In this document: positions 16,297 through 24,655 of the stretch, in pieces | How the letters are laid out: every line of letters begins with the position of its first letter | How positions within the stretch are numbered: the first letter of the stretch is position 1 | Assembly (NCBI GenBank): GCA_023488885.1 | Contig: JAMDDH010000065.1 | Span: forward strand, 1-37,442 | Direction: 5' to 3' | Origin: Thermoplasmatota archaeon | GTDB taxonomy: Archaea > Thermoplasmatota > Thermoplasmata > Thermoplasmatales > Thermoplasmataceae | DNA: 37,442 nucleotides | Notes under the pieces: generated by a model | Told to the model about the DNA's origin: nothing | What the model saw: only the letters and a program-made list of their open reading frames with translations | Databases searched by the model: none | Position numbers and translations under genes: made by a program

Positions 16297-17082
16297 ATGA
16301 CTGAGAAAGGATCAAGACTTGAAGGGAAAGTTGCAATTGTCACAGGGGGCAGTTCCGGAATAGGAAGGGGTGTGGCACTATCGCTGGCTGGACAAGGTGC
16401 AGCAGTTGTCGTTGGAGATATTATAAAAGCTCCTCGCGAAGGCGGCAGGGACACAGTATCTGAAATACAGGCATCTGGCGGAAAGGGACTGTTTATCGAA
16501 ACTGATGTTGCACAGGAGAGATCGATTGTGAATCTCGTCGATAGCGCTGTTAAGCATTTTGGAAAACTGGATATCATGGTTAACAATGCCGGGATAAATA
16601 TAATAAAAACAGTTCATGAATTGACCGGAGAGGAATTTGCGAGAATTATGGATATAAACGTAAAGGGGGTTTTTCTGGGCTGTAAATATGCCTTAGAGCA
16701 CATGACTAAGCAAAATAGTGGAAAAATAATCAATATGGCTTCCAATTTTTCGTTCACAGCACTCGGGAACATATGCGCATATGTAACATCAAAGGCTGCA
16801 GTACTGGGTATGACAAAGGCTCTTGCAATAGAATTCGCACCTCTCGGAATAAACGTCAATGCGATTTGCCCGGGAGCAACTAAAACAGAGTTTACCAGGC
16901 CATTCTGGGGTAATACATCCGGTATGGAAGAGCTTGAAAAAAGGACCCCGCTGAGGAAGAATGGAGAGTTTATGGTTTCTCCATCGGATATAGGTAAAAC
17001 AGCAGTATTCCTAGCTTCTGATGATTCTGACATGATGACAGGTACGAGCATTCTGGTTGATGGTGGCTGGAATGCTTGGTAA
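16297..17082 (+). CDS. Short-chain dehydrogenase/reductase, second (complete)
   Basis: 261 residues from ATG 16297, which has AGGTGA at 16286-16291 as its ribosome site; the in-frame GTG at 16288 overlaps that site and is unlikely to be the start. Motifs in this numbering: VTGGSSGIGRG (cofactor loop, about 15-25), an Asp ending strand 2 (VVVGDI, Asp41, favouring NAD+), NNAGIN, catalytic Ser149 in NMASNFS, Tyr162 and Lys166 in YVTSKAAVLG, then NAICPGATKTEF and a C-terminal DGGWNAW. It is a classical SDR of the FabG/glucose-dehydrogenase type, catalysing alcohol/ketone interconversion. It is co-transcribed with the PqqC-like gene, so it probably acts on the product or substrate of that oxidase. 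Confidence 0.93.
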   Translation: MTEKGSRLEGKVAIVTGGSSGIGRGVALSLAGQGAAVVVGDIIKAPREGGRDTVSEIQASGGKGLFIETDVAQERSIVNLVDSAVKHFGKLDIMVNNAGINIIKTVHELTGEEFARIMDINVKGVFLGCKYALEHMTKQNSGKIINMASNFSFTALGNICAYVTSKAAVLGMTKALAIEFAPLGINVNAICPGATKTEFTRPFWGNTSGMEELEKRTPLRKNGEFMVSPSDIGKTAVFLASDDSDMMTGTSILVDGGWNAW

Positions 17083-17406
17083 GCATTTTTTCTGAAATGA
17101 GCGTGAAAAACACTCCTGGAGGGAGTAACCAACTCTCTGTTCTTGCTTGTGTGCATCAATAAACATTGGCTCCAAGACAATAGAGTTTTTAATTCATGGG
17201 GTTCAAGGATCACAATTCATCGTATGAAGAGATATGATTCCTATCTACCCATCTTAAATCAGAAGTCCTAATCCTTTGAAGATACTCAGGATCTCGCTTA
17301 ATCAACAGACAGAAATAAGTTTAACGAACATTAAAGCGGTATCTGGAACAAACATGGAATTTCTATAAAATAATTGTTAAAAAATGTTAAGGACCCGCTG
17401 AATGTC
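17083..17406. other. Convergent intergenic region
   Basis: 324 bases between convergent SDR and MFS2 genes. No gene with support was found. A short hairpin ACTCC-TGGAG-GGAGT lies near 17113-17127, just past the SDR stop, and could help termination. The stretch 17300-17390 is AT-rich with poly-A/T patches that may terminate the MFS2 message on the minus strand. Confidence 0.5.
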
Positions 17407-18777
17407 TCAGCTAAGCCCAAATTCCTTCTCCCTAAGCTCCTTTTCCTTTCTCAGAGTATCAACATCAACAAGAGAATGCCCTACAGTATACTCTTTCTGG
17501 AAAATCCATACCACAAAGATTATCAGGACAATGAAAGTTATAACTCCCCATGCTGCTGGCAAACCATATAAGGGAGCTAATCCGCCGAGTATTAATGGAA
17601 GCAGGAAGGCACCGCCACCCGTTCCAAATCCTTCAAAATACCCTGATGCTGCTCCAACCAACTGAACGCCGTATCTGTCGGCTAAAAGTGCGAATATCGG
17701 GCCGGCAATCAGAAATGGAAGTCCTGTTGCGATTGTAACAATCCAGACGAAAGCTACGGGAACAGGGTGATAAATAGTTATTAACACCACGCCAAGCAGT
17801 GATATAAATCCTCCACCCATTCCTATCTTTATGTAAATAACCCTCTTTCTGGTCTTGTCGCTCAAATAACCGAATATGAGTATCAGGACGCCTTGTACTG
17901 TGCCCCACACGGTTCCGAGAAGCTCTGCCTGCTGAATGGAAAAATTCTCGAATCCAGCAACCTGAAATATCCAGAACCCTGAGATGACATTGGCTCCTCC
18001 AATAACAACCAGACCGGCAAGTATTGAAAGTACCATCCACCTGTATTTAAAAAGCCCTTTGCTCACATTTAGAAATCCCAGTCCTTTCACCGGGGGGACG
18101 TCTCCCCAGTCTATGTGGGGAAGGTTAACAAGTGGGCCATAAGGTTTCGCGAGGAAAAATGTCAAAATGCCAACAATTATTCCTATTATTCCAATGATCT
18201 CAGCCCACGCAGCCCAGCCAAGAGTTAAGGACACTATCGCTCCGGCAATAAAGTCAACAGAAATAGCCCAACTGTATATGGCAATGAATATGCCAAGATA
18301 CTTTGATCGTTTCTCGATTGGAAACCACAATTGTACGGTCTTGACAAGACCTGACCATGCCGCTCCGTTAAAAACACCCTCTACCACTCTTATTAACACC
18401 ATTTCATCAAAATTTTTGACGTATGGAAAAAAGAATGTGGATATGCCCGCTATGATCAAACCAACAGTAACAATTCTATATGGCCAGTACAGATCATTGA
18501 GATAACCCCACAAAAAGTTAGTTACAATGAATGCAGCGCCGAATGTCGCAATGAGTACGCCTATCTGTAATGATCCGAATCCATACTGGGCTACTATGAA
18601 CTGATCCGAGGTAGGGAACCAGTACCAGATGGCCGCATAGGTGAACGAACCCAATATGCTCCACACAAGAACCAAGCGTTGCTGTCTCTTCAGCCTCTGT
18701 TTTTCATCATCTGTCAATTGCACGAACGCTTTTATTGGTACGTTGGGCCAGATTACAAAAGGATCTCCTTTTTTCAT
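17407..18777 (-). CDS. MFS transporter 2
   Basis: 456 residues with about 12 membrane helices. A roughly 40-residue hydrophilic N-terminus contains DDEKQRLKRQQRL; the cytoplasmic loop motif after helix 2 is weak (GYLNDLYWPYRI), the one in the second half is clearer (GYLSDKTRKRVI), and the C-terminal tail (TLRKEKELREKEFGL) is charged. It resembles the sugar-phosphate/anion-cation symporter group of MFS (glycerol-3-phosphate, hexuronate or oxalate-formate type), which take up organic anions. The substrate is unresolved. AAATATATAAAC at 18806-18817 is an appropriate TATA box for the start at 18777. With MFS3 it flanks a 613-base gap, the two genes being divergent. Confidence 0.88.
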   Translation of the reverse strand: MKKGDPFVIWPNVPIKAFVQLTDDEKQRLKRQQRLVLVWSILGSFTYAAIWYWFPTSDQFIVAQYGFGSLQIGVLIATFGAAFIVTNFLWGYLNDLYWPYRIVTVGLIIAGISTFFFPYVKNFDEMVLIRVVEGVFNGAAWSGLVKTVQLWFPIEKRSKYLGIFIAIYSWAISVDFIAGAIVSLTLGWAAWAEIIGIIGIIVGILTFFLAKPYGPLVNLPHIDWGDVPPVKGLGFLNVSKGLFKYRWMVLSILAGLVVIGGANVISGFWIFQVAGFENFSIQQAELLGTVWGTVQGVLILIFGYLSDKTRKRVIYIKIGMGGGFISLLGVVLITIYHPVPVAFVWIVTIATGLPFLIAGPIFALLADRYGVQLVGAASGYFEGFGTGGGAFLLPLILGGLAPLYGLPAAWGVITFIVLIIFVVWIFQKEYTVGHSLVDVDTLRKEKELREKEFGLS

Positions 18778-18805
18778 TTATCTTCGAAAAAATATTACTT
18801 ACTAG

Positions 18806-18817
18806 AAATATATAAAC
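18806..18817 (-). promoter_or_regulatory. TATA box of MFS transporter 2
   Basis: AAATATATAAAC is centred about 34 bases upstream of the leftward ATG at 18777, allowing a very short leader. Confidence 0.5.
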
Positions 18818-19342
18818 ATTGCCACACTAATTCATTCACATTGATTTAAATATTAATGATAATACTCTGAGAACCATAAAGAATTCTTGAATTGTGCAGA
18901 AACATGGAAAAATAATTCCTCAGGTACATAAATTTTCGGCACTTTCCTATTTTATGTGCGTTAATTCTGCTTAAAAGAGATCGTGCCACCTCACTCTGTT
19001 ACCTGACAGGATTTCCACCATTGCTGGAGATTTATTTCTCCTGATTTCTGACCAGCAACTCTTCGTTGGCGTATTCAGATTGTTCAGCAAGATATCTCAA
19101 CAATCTGCCAATGGTATCACTGTGATGGTAGGTGGTCTTTTCCCTCCCCCCTCTGATAATATCTGCAGGAACTTGTTCTGGCAGGTCACATGAATCTCGC
19201 TTCGTAGTCTTGTCATACACTAATGATGCACCCGTGTATGTTAGACATCTATGTTAAGACACATCCGTATTTTGTATTTTTAAGTTGACGGCAGTTTTCA
19301 CATAGAATATGTGGTAATGAATTCAAATATAAAGATTTGCAA

Positions 19343-19354
19343 ATATTTATAAAC
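19343..19354 (+). promoter_or_regulatory. TATA box and ribosome site of MFS transporter 3
   Basis: ATATTTATAAAC lies about 42 bases before ATG 19391, leaving a leader of roughly 15 bases that holds GAGG at 19382-19385 as ribosome site. A second AT box at 19368-19377 is too close to serve. Confidence 0.45.
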
Positions 19355-19390
19355 TGGTAGTCGTAGCATTTATAATACGAAGAGGAAAAT

Positions 19391-20746
19391 ATGGTAGAAG
19401 CACATGAGTATCAGGTGAGTGCCAGACTGGAACGCTTTACAACTTGGCCTTGGTCGTACACCGTTCTTGTCGTTGTTGGAGCAGCATATTTTTTCGGACT
19501 TTTTGATGTGTTGACAATAGGAGTCGCTGCTCCCGCTATAGGTACACAGTTAGGAGTTGCGCCACAGAATGTAGCAGGTATCGGAACAGTGATTTCTCTA
19601 ATTGGATACACCATCGGAGCATTTCTTTTTTCGCACATTTCCGATACAATGGGAAGAAAGAGGGGGTTAATGGTGTCCCTCATCGCATACTCAGTAGGAT
19701 CTTTATTGACTGCTACTGCTACAACGGTAACTCAGGTATACATATGGAGATTCGTAACAGGTATAGGAATAGGGGCTGACCTTGCAATAGCAGCATCTTT
19801 CCTTAGCGAACTCGCTCCACACAACATAAGGGGAAAATTCCAGAGCCTGGGTACTTTCTTCGGCTTTGTCGGTGCAGGAGTGGGGCCGCTTATTGGATTT
19901 CTTATAATTCCGGCCTGGGATTTCGGATGGAGGATCTTCTTTATAATCGGTTCGCTTGGTGGAATCTTTGTCATATTTATCAGAAGAAATATGCCTGAAA
20001 GCCCTAGATGGCTTGTGAGCAAAGGGAGAGACAAGGAAGCTTCCGATTTGCTTGATTCAGTAGAAAAAGACTATAAACAGAGGCACGGGAATCTCCCGCC
20101 AGTGAATCCGACCAAGGGAGAGATAGTAGTCAGTGAGACAAAGATACCTTTGCTTCAATTGTTCAGCAAGAAACACGGTCTGAGGCTGATCCTTGTTCTT
20201 GCCGTATTCTTGCTTTACTACTTTTACACATACCCATTCCTTGCCCTTACCACTTCGTTGCTCTATGCATCAGGGTACACAATAATAACGAGTTTGTTAG
20301 TTGTTGGCTTTGGCAGTCTTGGGTATGCCATAGGTTCTTTTTCTGCATTCCTGTTTTCAGAGCGTATTGAGAGAAAGTATCTAATTTCGATTCTTTTCGT
20401 AGCGCAAGGGCTCTCGATGTTTGGATTGGCGATAAGACTGAACATTGCTGAGATACTGATATCCGACTTCGCAGGCGCGCTAACAAATACTTTCCTGGCA
20501 ACTACGCTATACGTCTATGCGGCTGAGAATTTTCCAACAAGAGCAAGAAGCAACGGTGTTGCTGCAACGGATGGTCTCGGTCATCTGGCACCGGTATTTT
20601 CTATTCCTATTGCACTAGCCGTGTTCATGAGCAGCGGGTTCTTTAACACCTATTTGATGCTCGGCATAGTTGCAATAATCGGAGGAATGGTTGTTCTTCT
20701 TGGAATAAGAACAACGGGAAAGAAACTGGAAGATATATCGGAATGA
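19391..20746 (+). CDS. MFS transporter 3, metabolite:H+ symporter (sugar-porter type)
   Basis: 451 residues, 12 predicted helices. Diagnostic blocks of the SP/aromatic-acid symporter group are intact: SHISDTMGRKRGLM (loop 2-3), YIWRFVTGIGIGADLA, FLSELAPHNIRGKFQSL (loop 4-5), and MPESPRWLVSKGRDKEA after helix 6, followed by a hydrophilic central loop of about 50 residues. An Asp in the first helix (FFGLFDVLTIG) is typical of aromatic-acid:H+ symporters such as PcaK and BenK, where it is needed for proton coupling. Import of an aromatic or organic acid is therefore a fair inference that suits the nearby hydroxylases and CoA ligase. It is monocistronic, with a hairpin terminator 33 bases downstream. 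Confidence 0.9.
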   Translation: MVEAHEYQVSARLERFTTWPWSYTVLVVVGAAYFFGLFDVLTIGVAAPAIGTQLGVAPQNVAGIGTVISLIGYTIGAFLFSHISDTMGRKRGLMVSLIAYSVGSLLTATATTVTQVYIWRFVTGIGIGADLAIAASFLSELAPHNIRGKFQSLGTFFGFVGAGVGPLIGFLIIPAWDFGWRIFFIIGSLGGIFVIFIRRNMPESPRWLVSKGRDKEASDLLDSVEKDYKQRHGNLPPVNPTKGEIVVSETKIPLLQLFSKKHGLRLILVLAVFLLYYFYTYPFLALTTSLLYASGYTIITSLLVVGFGSLGYAIGSFSAFLFSERIERKYLISILFVAQGLSMFGLAIRLNIAEILISDFAGALTNTFLATTLYVYAAENFPTRARSNGVAATDGLGHLAPVFSIPIALAVFMSSGFFNTYLMLGIVAIIGGMVVLLGIRTTGKKLEDISE

Positions 20747-20778
20747 TTTGAACCGGAGAAAACCTAAACTCTTGAGAG

Positions 20779-20803
20779 GAGCAGTAATCCTTTGAAACTG
20801 CTC
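20779..20803 (+). terminator. Hairpin terminator after MFS transporter 3
   Basis: GAGCAGT (20779-20785) pairs perfectly with ACTGCTC (20797-20803) over an 11-base loop, followed by an AT-rich tract. It lies in the 263-base convergent gap before the acyl-CoA dehydrogenase gene; the remainder of that gap shows nothing recognisable. Confidence 0.45.
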
Positions 20804-21009
20804 AAATTTATATTTTATCACATCTTGTTAACTCAGTTTCTGGAAGCCTTTGAGTAAGCGATATTTACCCGAATCTATAGGCTTCAGGCACTGGTACAAT
20901 TCTCATCTCACCATTGGGAAAGCTGAGTTCTTTGTGAGTGTAACATATGGTTTTGAAAAAGTGAAATGGACTCCGCAGAGAGATTAGATTTCTATCGATT
21001 CCCATAAGC

Positions 21010-22152
21010 TTAAAATGACGGTGGCAGACCCAGAGAATGCCTTGCTATTAAGGACAGTGTCATCTGTTCCGGCACTGGTCCGACTCTGAAAAGCCTCAGA
21101 TTCCTCCAATGGAGTTCAATACCCATATCAACAGAGAACGCCATGCCGCCAAAGACCTGCATTGAGTGATCTGCCAGTGCACAGGCTGAGCTTGCAGAAA
21201 GGTATGCAGCTGCATTTGCTTCAAACATTCCATCCTCACCGGCATCGCGTTTTCTGGCAGCTTCTTCAATCATGCGCCAGCTCGCTTCAAGCATTATTTT
21301 CCCATGCGCGAGTGGAAACTGTATAGACTGGTTTGCTCCCAATTGCTTTCCGAAGAGTGTTCTGTCTTTTGCATACTGTGTCGCACTGTTCAGCACTAAC
21401 TCGCCAGTGCCGAGAGAAATGGAGGCCGTGGAAAGCCTCTCAAGGTTAAGTATGCCTGTAAGGGCGCGCCAGCCTTCTCCCTCCTCACCCAGTATATCAT
21501 CTTCCGAAATTGTTACATTATCAAAGAATACTTCGCATGATCCGAGAGATCTGAGAGCAATATCATCGATTCTGGATGTAGTGATACCACTGTGCTCTTT
21601 TGGGTTGATGGCAAAAAGAGTCATGCCTTTTGTGCTTCTGGTCTTCTCCTTTGTGGTCTTTGCGAGAACCAGCATGAGATCGGAGATGTGCGCCATTGTT
21701 ATCCATATCTTTCTTCCCGAAAGTATGAATTCCCCGTTTGAGCGATCCGCACGAGTTGAAATATTCAATGTATCAGTTCCGGCATTGGGTTCAGTAATTG
21801 CGATCGAAGATATCACTTCATTTCTAGCTATCCTGGGAAGAAGTTTTTCTTTCTGCTTTTCGGATCCCAGTGAAGATATGGAAAATGCGCCGAATACATT
21901 ATGAGCCATGATCAAATCACCAGCCGCAACACCGTGTAAGGAAGACGTGTGGCGCACGATCTTTACATAATCAGAAACAGACAGTCCGCTCCCACCATAT
22001 TCTTCGGGCAGCAGTAATGTGGTAAGGCCCAGATTTCTTATTACTTCAAGGAATTCGCCTGGAAACTCGGCCTTCTTATCCTTCTCCACCCAGTAATGAG
22101 TATCAAATTTCCCTGTTCCTTGATTTATGTAGCTGATAATAGTATCTAACAT
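21010..22152 (-). CDS. Acyl-CoA dehydrogenase family protein 1
   Basis: 380 residues from ATG 22152, which lies 13 bases past the CoxL2 stop; an in-frame TTG at 22203 would overlap CoxL2 by 38 bases and encodes an Arg-rich unconserved stretch, so I prefer the ATG. FAD-dependent flavoprotein that oxidises an acyl-CoA to the enoyl-CoA. Family blocks: LLPEEYGGSGLS (48-59), SIAITEPNAGTDTL (116-129), SGRKIWITMA, RTLFGKQLGANQSIQFPLA (264-282), FGGMAFSVD. The C-terminal catalytic Glu (xxEGT in medium-chain enzymes) is missing: the segment reads FRVGPVPEQ with Val357. Glu238 in ILNLERL occupies the place used as base by isovaleryl-CoA dehydrogenase, so it may take over. Probably translated with CoxL2. 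Confidence 0.88.
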   Translation of the reverse strand: MLDTIISYINQGTGKFDTHYWVEKDKKAEFPGEFLEVIRNLGLTTLLLPEEYGGSGLSVSDYVKIVRHTSSLHGVAAGDLIMAHNVFGAFSISSLGSEKQKEKLLPRIARNEVISSIAITEPNAGTDTLNISTRADRSNGEFILSGRKIWITMAHISDLMLVLAKTTKEKTRSTKGMTLFAINPKEHSGITTSRIDDIALRSLGSCEVFFDNVTISEDDILGEEGEGWRALTGILNLERLSTASISLGTGELVLNSATQYAKDRTLFGKQLGANQSIQFPLAHGKIMLEASWRMIEEAARKRDAGEDGMFEANAAAYLSASSACALADHSMQVFGGMAFSVDMGIELHWRNLRLFRVGPVPEQMTLSLIARHSLGLPPSF

Positions 22153-22165
22153 GCAACGTCCCCAT

Positions 22166-24526
22166 TCATTTCTTTCTCTTGGTTTGCGCCGCGCTCTTCC
22201 CAATCTCTTTCAGAACTCTTTCACTCCACAGAGGTAGCTGATTCAGCCTTGCTCCGGTCGCATCGAATACTGCATTATTTATAGCTCCTGAGACGGTTAT
22301 TATTCCCATTTCAGCGATTCCCTTAGCACCGAAGGGACCCTCATGACTCCTGGATTCAATAAATTCCACCTGTATTTCCGGTACCTCGGTTATTCCCGGG
22401 ACTTCATAATCAGAAAATCCGGTGTTCACAACCTCACCGTGCTGAAGGGCAAGCTCCTCAAATAATGTATGCCCTATTGCCTGGATTGCACCGCCAATTA
22501 TCTGGCCCCTGGCACCACTGGGATTTATTATGGTACCACAATCATTCACAATTACGAGCTTCAATGGTCTTACAGTGCCTGTTTCAGTATCGACCTCAAC
22601 CAGTGCTGCAGTAGCGCCTGTAACATAGTCCGAAGAAATATTTCCCTTGTTTGTCTTCGGGTCCGCCATTTCAGTATCCGGATCAAAATAGTAGTAACTG
22701 AAATATGTTTTTCCGCCCTTACTGAAATGCATCTTCCTGATAAATTTTCCAAGGTCTAAGAAAATGGAAGAATCTGACAGGGACTTTATGATTCCATCTT
22801 CTATTACTAAGTCCTGAACGTCAGTCTTGAAAAACATGGCAGCATCCGCAATAATCTCAGCCTTGAGCTTTCCGGCGGCTCTCTGGGCTGCTCCTCCGTT
22901 TACGAAAGTGCCTCTACTTGCATGGGTTGCAGTATCCCATGGCCTGAATTCAGAGTCTCCTTTGTATACAACATTTACCTTGCTAAGTGGGACTCCAATT
23001 TCCGAAGCCACGATCTGGGAAAGCGACTGTATTGAACCCTGGCCCAGTTCACTTATTCCAGTAAAAAGAGTAATGTTCGCATAGTCGTCCATTTTCACAA
23101 CGGCTCCGCTCCCATCTGTGTGATATACTCTTGCTCCTCCGCCAACGTGGATCAATCCTGCAAAGCCAATGCCTAGTTTTTTTGATCCATGGTTTACCAC
23201 CATATGGGGGCCTTTCCAGCCTATGGCCTTAGCTGCCTTTTCCAGAGCACTCTTAAGATTTGAGTTTCTGATGAACATTCCCTGTGGGGTTAAATAATCG
23301 CCCTGATGTGAGTTGATAAGCCTGAATTTAAGTGGATCCATGCCTAATTCATCCGCCAGCATGTCCAGGTGAGATTCCAGTGCAAAGTCCATTTGCGGAT
23401 TCCCGGCCCCCCTCATATTTATAGTATAAATGTTATTTGTATATACTGCCTTAGCGTCAAACCTCACATTAGAAACCTTATAGAGGCCTGTAACTGTTGA
23501 AGCCATCACTCTTGCATCAAATGCTCCCCACGAAACATACGCTCCTGTATCCAGTACTGCATGTACGTCTCTTGCCAGCATCTTTCCATCCCTGTCGACT
23601 CCGCTTTTTATCTTTATCTTGACAGGCTGTCTTGTTGGCGAGAATTTGAAATCTTCTGTACGGTTTAACAATATCTTGACCGGTCTTCCGGTTTTGAGTG
23701 CCAGAGCAGCAGTGATGACCTCAAATGGATACAGTGCCATACCTCTGCCAAATGTTCCGCCTATGTAAGGTTGAACTATCCTGATCTTTGAAGGATCATA
23801 ATTAAGCGCCTCTGCAAGCTCTCTTTTTAGCTGGAAAGGCTGCTGTGTATTTGAAATCAGGACAAGATTTCTTGATTCATCGAAGGTTGCAACCGCACCT
23901 AAAGTTCCCAGAGGGGCAAACGCGACTCGAGGAATGTCAAATTCATCTTCTCTGATAAGGTAACTCTGCCTGAAACCCTCATCAATTGATCCTGATTCAA
24001 CATTAAAATTAATCTTTACCACATTGCTGCCGGTCTCATCGTGAACAAGAGGTGCGCCATTTCTCAAAGCCTGTTCCGTATCAAATACACCATCTATCCG
24101 CTCGTAGTCTATTTCCACATCTTCCTGTACATCTTTTGCAACCCTTTCCAGATCGGTTGTAGCAACTGCCAGGATCTCATCGCCGATTGATCTTATTTTC
24201 GGATATTTCAGCGGAGGATTGTCTTTTAAGGGACCTATATTGCTGAACCCTGCGTCTTTGCCAGTAATTATCGCTTTTACATGATCTCTCCTGAAAAGTT
24301 TCTCATAATCCAGTCTCTTGATAATACCATGAGAGATCGGGCTTCTCATTATGTAAGCATATAACATACCTGGAAGTTCAACATCATTTATGTACTCCGC
24401 AAAACCCCTGACCTTATCATAACCGTCAAATGTTCTTGGTACAGGAGTTCCAATATATTTCCCATCTTCTCTTGCGAAGGTGATATATTGCAGATTCTCC
24501 GTACGATTCTCAGCCGCTCTAGACAT
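22166..24526 (-). CDS. Molybdenum hydroxylase large subunit (CoxL/xanthine dehydrogenase family), CoxL2
   Basis: 786 residues. Cofactor motifs: YIGGTFGRGMALY at 244-256, INMRGAGNPQ at 359-368 (form II-like RGAG loop, conserved), ELGQGSIQSLSQ (GQG loop), and GPFGAKGIAEMG with the catalytic Glu739. It hydroxylates an aldehyde, purine-like or other heterocyclic carbon, or a CoA-linked aromatic. It is clearly divergent from CoxL1 (different cofactor loops, different ends), so the two are not a recent duplication and probably have different substrates. It lies in a leftward run between the OCD-family gene and acyl-CoA dehydrogenase 1, suggesting its substrate or product is a CoA ester or feeds one. 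TATA-like TATTTATTTTTA at 24551-24562 supports the start. FAD and FeS subunits must come from CoxM/CoxS at 33.5-34.9 kb or from elsewhere. Confidence 0.92.
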   Translation of the reverse strand: MSRAAENRTENLQYITFAREDGKYIGTPVPRTFDGYDKVRGFAEYINDVELPGMLYAYIMRSPISHGIIKRLDYEKLFRRDHVKAIITGKDAGFSNIGPLKDNPPLKYPKIRSIGDEILAVATTDLERVAKDVQEDVEIDYERIDGVFDTEQALRNGAPLVHDETGSNVVKINFNVESGSIDEGFRQSYLIREDEFDIPRVAFAPLGTLGAVATFDESRNLVLISNTQQPFQLKRELAEALNYDPSKIRIVQPYIGGTFGRGMALYPFEVITAALALKTGRPVKILLNRTEDFKFSPTRQPVKIKIKSGVDRDGKMLARDVHAVLDTGAYVSWGAFDARVMASTVTGLYKVSNVRFDAKAVYTNNIYTINMRGAGNPQMDFALESHLDMLADELGMDPLKFRLINSHQGDYLTPQGMFIRNSNLKSALEKAAKAIGWKGPHMVVNHGSKKLGIGFAGLIHVGGGARVYHTDGSGAVVKMDDYANITLFTGISELGQGSIQSLSQIVASEIGVPLSKVNVVYKGDSEFRPWDTATHASRGTFVNGGAAQRAAGKLKAEIIADAAMFFKTDVQDLVIEDGIIKSLSDSSIFLDLGKFIRKMHFSKGGKTYFSYYYFDPDTEMADPKTNKGNISSDYVTGATAALVEVDTETGTVRPLKLVIVNDCGTIINPSGARGQIIGGAIQAIGHTLFEELALQHGEVVNTGFSDYEVPGITEVPEIQVEFIESRSHEGPFGAKGIAEMGIITVSGAINNAVFDATGARLNQLPLWSERVLKEIGKSAAQTKRKK

Positions 24527-24550
24527 TCAATAAAGCTAGCATTGGAACGG

Positions 24551-24562
24551 TATTTATTTTTA
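24551..24562 (-). promoter_or_regulatory. TATA box of CoxL2
   Basis: TATTTATTTTTA is centred about 30 bases before the leftward ATG at 24526, so CoxL2 and acyl-CoA dehydrogenase 1 probably have their own promoter rather than relying on read-through. Confidence 0.5.
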
Positions 24563-24655
24563 TCGGTGCCAAAAATTCATAGATACCATAAATCAAAATT
24601 ATCTGGCACGCGGGAAAGTAGCGCGGAAAAATTGTTGGTGATTAACGATCCAGAA

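Larger units (their letters stand above)
18778..19390. other. 613-base divergent intergenic region between MFS2 and MFS3
   Basis: It holds the two divergent promoters at its ends. On the minus strand 19032-19220 is a 62-codon open frame starting MYDKTTKRDSCDLPEQVP and ending in a charged EQSEYANEELLVRNQEK. It has no family I recognise, no clear ribosome site and no conserved motif; it may be chance or a gene remnant. The rest (18840-19030 and 19221-19340) shows nothing I can name. Confidence 0.4.

Noticed and set aside
16614-17213. 199-codon minus-strand frame overlapping the second SDR
   Set aside because: Covers the SDR active-site region in antisense; no independent signal.
21272-21904. 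210-codon + strand frame inside acyl-CoA dehydrogenase 1
   Set aside because: Antisense to conserved ACAD blocks and rich in Ser/Pro/Phe as typical shadow frames are.
22152-22203. Longer TTG start for acyl-CoA dehydrogenase 1 overlapping CoxL2
   Set aside because: The extra 17 residues are Arg-rich and are simply the CoxL2 3' end in another frame; the ATG at 22152 directly precedes the conserved fold.
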